NCBI RefSeq assembly: GCF_008630065.1
Contig: NZ_VWPL01000007.1
Span: 62,001-126,000 of the forward strand
Source of the DNA: Blastochloris sulfoviridis
GTDB taxonomy: Bacteria; Pseudomonadota; Alphaproteobacteria; Rhizobiales; Xanthobacteraceae
Length of the DNA stretch: 64,000 bases
Reading direction: 5' to 3'
The translations under genes were made by a program, and so were the position numbers. Numbering within the stretch: the stretch's first letter is position 1; the number at the start of each line of letters is the position of its first letter. The notes beneath the pieces were generated by a model. That model had not been told where the DNA came from, did no database searches, and was given only the letters and a program-made list of their open reading frames with translations. Positions 1 to 9,652 of the stretch are shown here, piece after piece.

Positions 1-458
1 CGGACGGCGGCTCGACGGCCAAGCCGGCCGGAAACCGCACGAACGGCTGGCGACCGGGCCCATTGATCCTGCATTGTTAGCGTGGTTGGCGGGCAGGGTT
101 AAGGCAGATTTAATCGTGTCCACCGACAAGTGGGTTCGAAGCGATCGGACAGCCTCGCAAAGGCCGGACGGCCGTTGGGGTGCCCCTTCGGGCGGGGCGG
201 TGCGCCGGGTACGCCGGCAAAGATCGGACGGCGGGGCCGAACCATGCCGCCGCGCCAGACTTGATACGGTTTCCGGATGATCCTTGCGTGATCTGAGGAG
301 GCCAGCGCGCCAAGACGCCCCGTTCGGTGGCGGCATGCTTGGCGATCGGAATGCGGCTCGAAGGCCTGATCCGCCGGACGCCGTGTCAAACGTTCGCAGG
401 ATATCCGGGACCGCCGGCGGGGCGGGCGGCGGGCGTCCTGCCTGGGAGACGAGACGAG
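1..458. other. Left-edge noncoding stretch upstream of rpoD
   Basis: I see no convincing gene here. The stretch carries one end (TACGGTTTCCGG at 265-276) of a dispersed repeat described below at 38906-39025, followed by text resembling that repeat (GGCGATCGGAATGCGGCTC near 341-359). The rpoD promoter should lie here, but I cannot place it with confidence. Confidence 0.5.
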
Positions 459-2528
<2,070 letters not shown>

Positions 2529-2546
2529 TGGAAGGGGCACGCGTCT

Positions 2547-2576
2547 AGGGCGGAATAAACTCCACTATTCCGCCCT
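2547..2576. terminator. Hairpin between convergent rpoD and the ATPase gene
   Basis: A perfect 11-bp inverted repeat (AGGGCGGAATA and its complement) encloses an 8-nt loop. It lies 20 bases after the rpoD stop and just before the stop of the convergent minus-strand gene. There is no clear T-tract on either strand, so it is a possible bidirectional terminator or a transcript-end stabiliser. Confidence 0.55.
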
Positions 2577-2599
2577 ACCAGGGCATTACATGTCGCAGC

Positions 2600-4696
2600 T
2601 TATCCAAGCTTCTGAATTTCAATTTGAAATGCGACAAACAGCTGATCGATCGAATACTGTTGAAACATGCAGTAAAGATCACGCATTGAAATTTGAACCC
2701 TCCTACCCGTTACATGATTTTTTATTTCGTCGTATCTCTTTTGAACGTCGGGCGTGAGATTAGCATGGCCAACCGAGTGACGTAAGACCCGAATGATATC
2801 AAGGACCTCCTGCAAAGACATCAGCCTTTTTTCGAAACTATAGATCCCCCGCTTATAGACAGGCTCAACGAACGTCTTATACATCTGCATGATGTAATTC
2901 GAAAAATCATTCTCGTGATCTAAAGCCTCCAGGGTGATAATCTTATCGGCCTCAGGCAAAATTCCATTTGGCCATATGTTTTTGTTGTAATGATTTAGAT
3001 AGAGCGTTTCAAGGCTTCGGTGGCTTGATAATATTCTCTCCAGCCGCCGCCGCGCCCAAGCAGATCGCTCTGATGCACTTATAAGCCTTAACGCTCCCGG
3101 CTCCTTGGTCCTTTTTCTACTTTCTGACGAAATGTATTTTTCAAGAACTGGAATTTCAAATTTTGGCTTGTCCTTTAAATCGTTCGACACAATTCCATAG
3201 GACTTGATATGACGCACCCACTCTGTTTCCGAGCTAAGCTCCCAATAATCACCGACCTGCCTAGTAGCTAACAGCTCTAGCAACTCATACTCATCAGGAT
3301 AAAAATCCCTAATTTCTGAAACAACATGCCTACAATACGGAAGCATTTCAGCCTCTCTATTTTCCTCCTCTGCAATCAAAAGACTTTTACCAACTTTAAT
3401 TGGCCTTTTTATATCCCTCTGGGAATGGGTATAGCTACAAGCCATCCGTATTAATAAAGGGTGCCCGCCATACCGGGTATGAAGATAGTTAATACTTTCT
3501 TCATCAAAATCTAACCCCATCCTTTTTCCAAAAAATCTGACCATTTTTCGCACATCACTTTGTTCAAAACCCTTCATATAGAATGGCTTAACTATCCCAA
3601 AAATAGGATTTTGGCCTCCGGAAAATTTATCCTGCTCAGCAACATACGGATTTACACCAGAAATCACAAAAGAGAGAGATCTCTGCTGACTTTGCGTTGA
3701 CCAGAGAGTTTGCCAAAAGTCGACAAAATCCTTCTTCCAGTGCTCGTCAAATGGCGATATTGGCGATATAAACTCAATTTCGTCGAAAATTAAACATATT
3801 TGTGTTTTGCGGCCCTTATTTTTTATTGTATTCAGGAACAAATCTGAGATATGACGATCTCGTTTAATTGGCTTTCCTTCAATGTCACAAATTATTCTCC
3901 ATAGTAGCTCATCCCATTTTTGGCTCCGAATGGAGGGTATCTTGCAGTCATAATACCTAACTATAGCAATACCACCATCTTCGCATATTCTTTTTATTTT
4001 TAGCAGCGTCGATGTTTTTCCAGTCTTTCTTAGGCCAAACAATCCTCTATTCTGAGATTTTCGTATTGCATCGATATAATCTTGAACAATCTGCTCTCTT
4101 CCAAAAAAATATCTATCAGCGTCGATAGGAAGTTGATAATCAAATAAATCTCTTGTAAATAGCTGTTTTGCAACATTATTGCGAATAAACCAGCCGTCCT
4201 TTGATAGGGGGGAATTAAGGTCACTCGCAAGGAAAACTACACAGGTTCTCGATTGAGGATTGCGTGACTGATAGTCACTTATCCATCTATGCCCCGCAGG
4301 ATCTGGTGTAATCATAAAAAACAAGCTTTGATCCACCCTACCCAGAGCGGGCTGCTCTTGCAAAAAATAACTCGCCGCTTGTATAGTTCTATCTTGGATA
4401 GTCTGATATTCGCTAATGAATAGAGCTACTTCAGATTCAACGCCAAACGTTTCCTTAAAATATTGCTCGGGTTTTATTATGAAAGATTTAAGCTTTGCAT
4501 TGTATTTTTCATAAATCCTCCCCCACGACACATCAAACCCCACGAGAAACGGGTTCAAGAGCGCTAAATCTTCTGTGGTCAGTTGAATTTGACCGCGAAC
4601 CGATTCATGAATGCGCCCCATAGCACCCCTCGCTTGGTAGAAGGCTGGTATCTTCGCAATCTGAACTAAGCCCAGCCTTTCCCCTATGAGCAACAT
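2600..4696 (-). CDS. A+T-rich P-loop ATPase with possible C-terminal HEPN domain; candidate defence protein
   Basis: This 698-residue protein has a Walker A loop GLRKTGKT at residues 221-228, a Walker B strand CLIFDEIEFI at 301-310, a sensor-like SGVNP at 346-350 and GGHP at 410-413. That order fits the AAA/STAND-type ATPases (ATPase_2/AAA_14-like), where the segment FFGREQIVQDYIDAI typically precedes the P-loop. The N-terminal 190 residues match nothing I recognise. Near the C-terminus, a helical stretch contains RHSVGH at 639-644, which fits the R-x4-6-H signature of HEPN RNases. The gene is visibly A+T-rich in a G+C-rich genome, uses rare AT-ending codons, and stands alone between rpoD and unrelated genes, so recent transfer is likely. 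The start at 4696 has AGGAG ten bases upstream. The defence role is inference from architecture, and the HEPN call rests on one motif. Confidence 0.7.
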   Translation of the reverse strand: MLLIGERLGLVQIAKIPAFYQARGAMGRIHESVRGQIQLTTEDLALLNPFLVGFDVSWGRIYEKYNAKLKSFIIKPEQYFKETFGVESEVALFISEYQTIQDRTIQAASYFLQEQPALGRVDQSLFFMITPDPAGHRWISDYQSRNPQSRTCVVFLASDLNSPLSKDGWFIRNNVAKQLFTRDLFDYQLPIDADRYFFGREQIVQDYIDAIRKSQNRGLFGLRKTGKTSTLLKIKRICEDGGIAIVRYYDCKIPSIRSQKWDELLWRIICDIEGKPIKRDRHISDLFLNTIKNKGRKTQICLIFDEIEFISPISPFDEHWKKDFVDFWQTLWSTQSQQRSLSFVISGVNPYVAEQDKFSGGQNPIFGIVKPFYMKGFEQSDVRKMVRFFGKRMGLDFDEESINYLHTRYGGHPLLIRMACSYTHSQRDIKRPIKVGKSLLIAEEENREAEMLPYCRHVVSEIRDFYPDEYELLELLATRQVGDYWELSSETEWVRHIKSYGIVSNDLKDKPKFEIPVLEKYISSESRKRTKEPGALRLISASERSAWARRRLERILSSHRSLETLYLNHYNKNIWPNGILPEADKIITLEALDHENDFSNYIMQMYKTFVEPVYKRGIYSFEKRLMSLQEVLDIIRVLRHSVGHANLTPDVQKRYDEIKNHVTGRRVQISMRDLYCMFQQYSIDQLFVAFQIEIQKLG

Positions 4697-4699
4697 TCC

Positions 4700-4735
4700 G
4701 CATTCACTCCTGAACTAAGGAAACCGAGTGAATGC
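4700..4735 (-). promoter_or_regulatory. Hairpin overlapping the ribosome binding site of the ATPase gene
   Basis: A perfect 10-bp inverted repeat (GCATTCACTC / GAGTGAATGC) with a 16-nt spacer lies directly before the ATPase start. In the transcript, the GAG of the Shine-Dalgarno AGGAG (4707-4711) falls inside the 3' arm, so folding would hide the ribosome binding site. It could equally be a protein operator or the edge of the acquired segment. Confidence 0.45.
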
Positions 4736-4775
4736 TGCGGCAGCCGTTCGAACTGGTGCCGGGAGCCGACAGCGA

Positions 4776-5048
4776 ATGATCCAGCTCGTGAAGGTCGTGG
4801 CCGTGCGCGCCTTGGAGCGCCATCACTTGTGGGTCCGGTTTTCAGACGGCACCGAAGGTGTTCGGCCGTTCACGGACATCCTCGACGAAGGCGGGCTCAT
4901 GGTGGAGCCGTTGCGCGACCCGGCCTTCTTTGCCCGCGTGTTCGTCGAAATGGGTGTGCCGACCTGGCCGAACGGTTTTGCCGTCGATGCCCTTGCCCTT
5001 CACCAGGAAATGGCTCTCGCCGGCCAGCTTTCACCGGCCGCGGCATAA
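4776..5048 (+). CDS. DUF2442 family protein
   Basis: The 90-residue protein starts MIQLVKV and contains the DUF2442-type core: a short strand-rich segment LWVRFSDGTEGVRPFTDIL followed by LRDPAFFARVFVEMGVPTWPNG. Family members are often encoded beside a DUF4160 partner and resemble antitoxin-like small proteins, but no partner is visible here. The ATG at 4776 is preferred over the upstream ATG at 4728 because it matches the usual family length and follows GGGAG. Function is unknown. Confidence 0.65.
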   Translation: MIQLVKVVAVRALERHHLWVRFSDGTEGVRPFTDILDEGGLMVEPLRDPAFFARVFVEMGVPTWPNGFAVDALALHQEMALAGQLSPAAA

Positions 5049-5136
5049 CCAGCGCGCCGGCATCCGACCCTCGTGATGCCGGTCTCCTCGGGTTCGACCC
5101 CATCGGCATGATCCGCCCTTCTCGCTGAGCCCCGCC

Positions 5137-5457
5137 ATGCCCACCGCAAACCTCTTCGCCGCCCTTCCCGCCGCCGGGCCGGACGAGGTGATCGAGACGC
5201 TGGTTGCGCGCGGCGGCGTGCGGATCGAGCGCATCGTCTCGACCGGGCAGGCGAGCCCGCCGGGCTTCTGGTACGACCAGGACGAGGACGAGTTCGTGGT
5301 GCTGCTGGCCGGCGCGGCGACGCTCCGCTTCGAGGACGGCCGCGAACTGGCGCTGCGGCCCGGCGACTTCGTCGACATCCCGGCGCATTGCCGCCATCGC
5401 GTCGATGCCACCCAGGCCGAGCCGCCGACGATCTGGCTTGCGGTCTTCTCTCGTTGA
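5137..5457 (+). CDS. Small cupin-domain protein
   Basis: This 106-residue protein has a single cupin barrel: FWYDQDEDEFVVLLAGAATLRFEDG for motif 1 and LALRPGDFVDIPAHCRHRVDAT for motif 2. The histidine, glutamate and aspartate residues expected of a metal site are partly present. Such single-domain cupins have varied roles, and no substrate can be assigned. Confidence 0.75.
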   Translation: MPTANLFAALPAAGPDEVIETLVARGGVRIERIVSTGQASPPGFWYDQDEDEFVVLLAGAATLRFEDGRELALRPGDFVDIPAHCRHRVDATQAEPPTIWLAVFSR

Positions 5458-5554
5458 CGGGCGCGACGCGCGCGGCCGGGCATCGCCGTTCGCCCCCAAT
5501 CGCGGCGCGCACTCGTGCGTTGAGCCGCCCCGAGGGTGTGGTAGCCTTGCACGC

Positions 5555-6154
5555 ATGAACACGCACCTGCGCACGCCCGATCTCCCCCTCACCACCCAGG
5601 CCGCCGAGGGCCTGATGCGGCGGCGCTGGAGCGTGGCCGAGATCGAGGCGATGGTCGAGGCCGGGGTCCTCGCGGAGGACGAGCGCTTCGAGCTGATCGG
5701 CGGGGAGATCGTGCCAATGTCGCCCAAGGGCATCTTGCATGAGACGCTGAAGATCAGCCTCGCGCGCTTCTGGAACCGCCGGCTGCCGGACGACATCGTG
5801 CTGGCCCAGGAAACCACCTTCCGACTGAACCAGGACACCTTCGTCGAGCCGGATTTCGTGTTCTTCCGCCGGGCCGACGGGCTGGCGGCGCTGTCGCCCG
5901 CCACCGCGCTGCTGGCGGTGGAGGTCGCCGACAGCAGTCTGGCCTACGACCTCGATCGCAAGACCCGCATCTATGGCGCCGCCGGGGTGCGCGAGGTCTG
6001 GGTGATCGAGGCGAAAAGCCTGATCACCCATATCCGCCGCCACGCCGGCATCGACGGCTATCGCGAGCAGCTCACGGTCGGGCCGGACGAGACGCTGGCG
6101 ATGTCATTCGCCCCGGCGCTCGATCTGCGGCTGGCGACGCTGGACCTCGTGTAA
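5555..6154 (+). CDS. Uma2 family putative endonuclease (DUF820)
   Basis: The 199-residue product has the Uma2/DUF820 layout: RWSVAEIEAMVEAGVLAEDERFELIGGEIVPMSPKG at the N-terminus, then EPDFVFFRRAD and LLAVEVADSSLAYDLDRKTRIYGAAGVREVWVIE, which supply the PD-(D/E)xK-type acidic residues. The family is predicted to be restriction-endonuclease-like and is abundant in cyanobacteria, but its biological role is not established. The start at 5555 begins the conserved part; the longer upstream frame looks unrelated. Confidence 0.8.
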   Translation: MNTHLRTPDLPLTTQAAEGLMRRRWSVAEIEAMVEAGVLAEDERFELIGGEIVPMSPKGILHETLKISLARFWNRRLPDDIVLAQETTFRLNQDTFVEPDFVFFRRADGLAALSPATALLAVEVADSSLAYDLDRKTRIYGAAGVREVWVIEAKSLITHIRRHAGIDGYREQLTVGPDETLAMSFAPALDLRLATLDLV

Positions 6155-6205
6155 AAGCGACAGAGATCGGCCGGCCTGCCGCAGACGGCCGAGAACGGAC
6201 ACAGC

Positions 6206-7009
6206 ATGGTTGCTCGCGCGCTCGCCACACTCCTTTGCGTCCTCACCCTTACCCCCGCCTTTGCCGCCCAATGCGGCGGGGATTTCAATGCCTTCCTTGC
6301 CGCCATGGGGCGGGAGGCGCAGGCCCGGGGCGTGTCGCGCGGGGTGGTCGATGCCGCCTTTGCCGGCGTTACCCAGGATGGCGCGGTGCTGGCGTTCGAC
6401 CGCCGCCAGCGCGGCACCTTCCGCAAGAGCTTCGAGCAGTACGCGGCGACCCGCGTCACCAAGGGCCGCATCGCCACCGGCCGGCGCATGCTCGCCCGCC
6501 ACGCCGCCTTGCTCGGTCGCATCGAGCAGCGCTTCGGCGTGCCGCGCGAGCTTCTGGTCGCCATCTGGGGGCTGGAGAGCGATTTCGGCACCGGCGACAT
6601 GGGCAACAGGCCGGTGGTGCGCACGCTGGCGACGCTGGCCCACGACTGCCGGCGCACCGAGCTGTTCCAGCGCGAGCTGCTGGCGGCGCTGCAGATCGTC
6701 CAGCGCGGCGACCTGCCGCTCCGCGACATGATCGGCGCCTATGCCGGCGAGCTCGGCCAGACCCAGTTCCTGCCGTCCTCCTACATCCGCTATGGCGTCG
6801 ACTATGACGGCAACGGCCATGTCGACTTGCGCCACAGCGTGCCCGACGTGCTGGCCTCCACCGCCAATCTGCTGCGCGTCAATGGCTGGCAGGCCGGCGC
6901 GCCGTTCGGCGAGGGCACCGCGAATTTCGAGGTGATGCGCGAATGGAACCGCGCGGTGATCTACCGCAAGACCATGGCGCTGTTCGCCGAGCGACTTCGG
7001 GGATCCTGA
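6206..7009 (+). CDS. Lytic murein transglycosylase (MltB/SLT_2 family)
   Basis: This periplasmic enzyme cleaves the beta-1,4 bond between MurNAc and GlcNAc of peptidoglycan. The 267-residue precursor starts with a Sec signal peptide (MVARALATLLCVLTLTPAFA). The catalytic glutamate lies in WGLESDFGTG, and GELGQTQFLPSSY and VDYDGNGHVDL are typical of COG2951. It ends soon after the catalytic domain and lacks a C-terminal peptidoglycan-binding domain. Confidence 0.88.
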   Translation: MVARALATLLCVLTLTPAFAAQCGGDFNAFLAAMGREAQARGVSRGVVDAAFAGVTQDGAVLAFDRRQRGTFRKSFEQYAATRVTKGRIATGRRMLARHAALLGRIEQRFGVPRELLVAIWGLESDFGTGDMGNRPVVRTLATLAHDCRRTELFQRELLAALQIVQRGDLPLRDMIGAYAGELGQTQFLPSSYIRYGVDYDGNGHVDLRHSVPDVLASTANLLRVNGWQAGAPFGEGTANFEVMREWNRAVIYRKTMALFAERLRGS

Positions 7010-7213
7010 CCCGCCACCTGCGCGACGGCGGGCGCCCCTGCCTTGCGGAAACCGCATGGCCCATCGGAAACTTCGCGCCCGCCGGTGATTTCGTCGCCGT
7101 GCGACATGGCTTACGCTTCGACTTGGCCTTGCATCCCTCTCCTTCGCCGGCCGCGACCCCCACGACGGCGGTGAAGCGTCATTGCCGTCCGACGTCGCGA
7201 AGGGTAAGTTACA

Positions 7214-7228
7214 TTAGATTCATTCTAA
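7214..7228 (+). promoter_or_regulatory. Putative Irr-binding iron control element (ICE box) of mbfA
   Basis: The palindrome TTAGATTCATTCTAA (TTAGA-N5-TCTAA) lies 11 bases before the mbfA start codon. It resembles the ICE motif bound by the iron regulator Irr in rhizobia, and mbfA genes in Bradyrhizobium and Agrobacterium are known Irr targets. Its position so close to the ATG fits repression. Confidence 0.7.
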
Positions 7229-7239
7229 AGAGGTTGCCG

Positions 7240-8217
7240 ATGATCCCCGCCCTGGCCAGCCGCCGCCGGTTTTCCGATCTCACCGAAGCCGAGGTGCTGG
7301 CGCTGGCGATCTCCTCCGAGGAGGACGACGCCCGCATCTACGCCTCCTACGCCGAGCGGCTGCGCGCCGACTATCCCGCCACCGCCGAGCTGTTCGACGC
7401 CATGGCGGCGGAGGAGAACCTGCATCGCCGCATGCTGATCGACGCCTATGAGGCGCGCTTCGGCAAGGTCATCCCGCTGATCCGCCGCGAACATGTGGCC
7501 GGCTATTATTACCGCCGGCCAGTGTGGCTGGTGGAGAATCTCGGGCTCGACCGCATCCGCGACGAGGCGGCGCGGATGGAGGACGAGGCGGCCGACTTCT
7601 ACACCCGCGCCGCCGCCGCCTCCACCGACCCCGGCACCCGCAAGCTGCTGGGCGACCTCGCCGCCGCCGAGCGCAAGCACGAGGCCAAGGCGGAGGCGCT
7701 GCAGACCACGCGGCTGACGCCGGACGCAAAAAGCGAGGAGGACGCCAAGGCCCACCGCCAGTTCATCCTGACCTACGTGCAGCCCGGTCTCGCCGGGCTG
7801 ATGGACGGCTCGGTCTCGACCCTGGCGCCGATCTTTGCCACCGCCTTCGCCACCCAGGATACCTGGACCACCTTCCTGGTCGGGCTTGCCGCCTCGGTCG
7901 GCGCCGGCATCTCGATGGGCTTCACCGAGGCCGCGCACGACGACGGGGTGATCTCGGGCCGCGGCTCGCCGGTCAAGCGCGGGCTGGCCTCGGGCATCAT
8001 GACCACGGTGGGCGGGCTCGGCCACGCGCTGCCCTACCTGATCCCGCATTTCTGGACGGCGACAGCGATCGCGGTTGCGGTAGTGTTCTGCGAACTGTGG
8101 GCGATCGCCTGGATCCAGAACCGCTATCTCGAAACGCCCTTCCTGAGGGCCGCTTTCCAGGTGGTGCTGGGCGGTGCGCTGGTGCTGGCCGCCGGCATCC
8201 TGATCGGCGGAAGCTGA
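7240..8217 (+). CDS. mbfA: Membrane-bound ferritin MbfA (rubrerythrin-VIT1 fusion, iron exporter)
   Basis: This is a 325-residue fusion of an N-terminal rubrerythrin/ferritin-like diiron domain (about residues 10-145, with EEDDARIYASYAERL and AAEENLHRRM supplying glutamate and histidine ligands) and a C-terminal VIT1-like membrane domain (about 165-325; GLMDGSVSTLAPIFATAFA and GISMGFTEAAHDDG). In rhizobia MbfA exports iron and protects against iron and peroxide stress. The ATG at 7240 follows AAGAGG. Confidence 0.92.
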   Translation: MIPALASRRRFSDLTEAEVLALAISSEEDDARIYASYAERLRADYPATAELFDAMAAEENLHRRMLIDAYEARFGKVIPLIRREHVAGYYYRRPVWLVENLGLDRIRDEAARMEDEAADFYTRAAAASTDPGTRKLLGDLAAAERKHEAKAEALQTTRLTPDAKSEEDAKAHRQFILTYVQPGLAGLMDGSVSTLAPIFATAFATQDTWTTFLVGLAASVGAGISMGFTEAAHDDGVISGRGSPVKRGLASGIMTTVGGLGHALPYLIPHFWTATAIAVAVVFCELWAIAWIQNRYLETPFLRAAFQVVLGGALVLAAGILIGGS

Positions 8218-8405
8218 ACCGACGCCGGTGCGGCGGGCCTGCCGCCAGGGATTGCATCATTGTCGCGCCGGACATCAACGGTTACAGAATGGACGGCGGC
8301 CGGCGCCGACCGCCGTCAAGCCCGGTCTCTCAAGCCCGGTCTTAAGTGTGTTAGAACGCGTCGCGCGACCGGCGGCTCCTCGCCGGGGCACGAAGGAGCG
8401 AACCC

Positions 8406-9062
8406 ATGGCGAGCAGCATGACGCTGAGTCATCGTCAGCCGGATGTCGCCAGCGTGGAGGCGCCGGAGCGGCCGGACGCCCGCCCCCGGTCCGGCGGCGC
8501 GCCGCGCCCCGCGCGCGCGCCACTGCGTCTTGGCCTCGTCCGCCATTTCGAGGTGGCGCACGGCCCGCCGGCCGGCTGGGTGTCGGTCGCCGATATCGCC
8601 CGCTGGATCGAGGACTATGACGCCGCCGGCGTGCGCCACAAGCCGGTCGATCTCGGGCCGCTGCCGTGGCCGCGCTGCATCGCGTCGACTGCGCCGCGGG
8701 CGCTGACCACCGCGCGCGCGCTTTATCAGGGCGACATCGAGACCCTGCCGCAGCTGTGCGAGCCGAAGCTCAACCCGTTCCGCACCGGCGACCTGCGCCT
8801 GCCCTTCGCCGGCTGGCGCATGCTGCTGCGGCTGGCCTGGATGACCTCCCATTCCTCGCAGCGCGACGTGAAGCGCACCTTCCTCACCGAGATCGAGCGG
8901 GTGGCCGACCGGCTGACGGAGGCGCCCGACGACACGCTGGTGGTGAGCCACGCCGGCTCGATGATGTTCCTGCGGCGGGCGCTGATCCGGCGCGGCTTCA
9001 CCGGCCCGCGATTCGGCATTGCCGAATGCGGCCGCCTCTACGTGTTCACGCGCGGGGCGTAA
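8406..9062 (+). CDS. Histidine phosphatase (phosphoglycerate mutase-like) family protein
   Basis: The 218-residue protein has the catalytic histidine in LGLVRHFEVAHG (an RH-F-E variant of the usual RHGE) and the second catalytic histidine in VVSHAGSMMFLRRAL. These phospho-histidine enzymes dephosphorylate small molecules or proteins; the substrate here is unknown. The start is chosen by GAAGGAG at 8391-8397. Two tandem copies of TCAAGCCCGGTCT precede the gene near 8316-8342. Confidence 0.8.
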   Translation: MASSMTLSHRQPDVASVEAPERPDARPRSGGAPRPARAPLRLGLVRHFEVAHGPPAGWVSVADIARWIEDYDAAGVRHKPVDLGPLPWPRCIASTAPRALTTARALYQGDIETLPQLCEPKLNPFRTGDLRLPFAGWRMLLRLAWMTSHSSQRDVKRTFLTEIERVADRLTEAPDDTLVVSHAGSMMFLRRALIRRGFTGPRFGIAECGRLYVFTRGA

Positions 9063-9186
9063 TGCCAACGGCCGCGAACGCGGACCGTTGGTTCGGGTCG
9101 CGGATTTTCGCGAAATCTCTGATTTCGGATGAGAAAATCCGTGAGAGTCAACGGCCCCACGCGTCAGCGTTTGGGGCCGTTGGCAT
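9062..9186. repeat. Nested inverted-repeat element with two competing folds
   Basis: Twelve-base perfect arms (ATGCCAACGGCC at 9062-9073 and its complement at 9175-9186) bound 125 bases. Inside are a 9-bp stem (CGGATTTTC 9101-9109 with 9133-9141) and a 6-bp stem with a TCT loop (9112-9126). The 3' arm can also pair with CAACGGCCCC at 9149-9158, so two folds compete. It begins on the last base of the phosphatase stop codon. I see no second copy in the window. Confidence 0.6.
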
Positions 9187-9351
9187 AAGTGCTATTGCGC
9201 GGCGGCAACGCCCGCTCCGCCCTTTCGGCTGGGGGCAGCGGTGGCTCGTGCTGACGCTTTCTCTTGAAAGGGCGGGCCGGCCATCCTAAACGAGCGATGA
9301 CAGGTCGCCAGCCGATGGCGGCGCGTGACGCGGGCTCGCCCCGCGGGTCTC

Positions 9352-9442
9352 TTGAAAGAGAGAGCGTGCGCCTCGATCGACTGGGCCCGTGGAGAGGTGG
9401 CCGAGTGGTTTAAGGCGCACAGCGCAGGGCAAAGCCCTGCGC
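9352..9442 (+). pseudogene. Duplicated promoter plus 5' half of tRNA-Ser, ending in a hairpin
   Basis: Bases 9352-9420 repeat 9447-9515 almost exactly at a 95-bp offset. The copy includes a promoter-like pair (TTGAAA, 17 bases, GATCGA), ten bases, and then the first 30 bases of tRNA-Ser starting at 9391. Instead of the anticodon arm it runs into a perfect 9-bp hairpin with an AAA loop (GCGCAGGGC at 9422-9430 pairing with 9434-9442). It cannot make a tRNA. Confidence 0.75.
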
Positions 9443-9485
9443 GTTCTTGACAGGGAACGCGTGCGCCGCGATCGACTGGGTCCGT

Positions 9486-9575
9486 GGAGAGGTGGCCGAG
9501 TGGTTTAAGGCGCACGCCTGGAACGCGTGTATAGGGGAAACTCTATCGAGGGTTCGAATCCCTCCCTCTCCGCCA
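9486..9575 (+). tRNA. tRNA-Ser (anticodon GGA)
   Basis: The acceptor stem GGAGAGG (9486-9492) pairs with CCTCTCC (9565-9571), followed by discriminator G and an encoded CCA. The D-arm has GCCGAGTGGTTTAAGGC, the anticodon loop is CTGGAAC with anticodon GGA, there is a long type-II variable arm, and the T-loop is GGTTCGAATCC. A promoter-like TTGACA-N17-GATCGA lies ten bases upstream (9447-9475). Confidence 0.95.
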
Positions 9576-9652
9576 TCGGCCGCCGATTGCCGCATAGGTT
9601 GCGTCGCTTGCTCCCGAGTTGTCCGGCAGATAAGCCATGTCGCTACCGCTCA

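Noticed and set aside
9391-9420. A second complete tRNA-Ser gene
   Set aside because: Only the acceptor 5' strand and D-arm are present; the anticodon arm, T-arm and 3' acceptor strand are missing.
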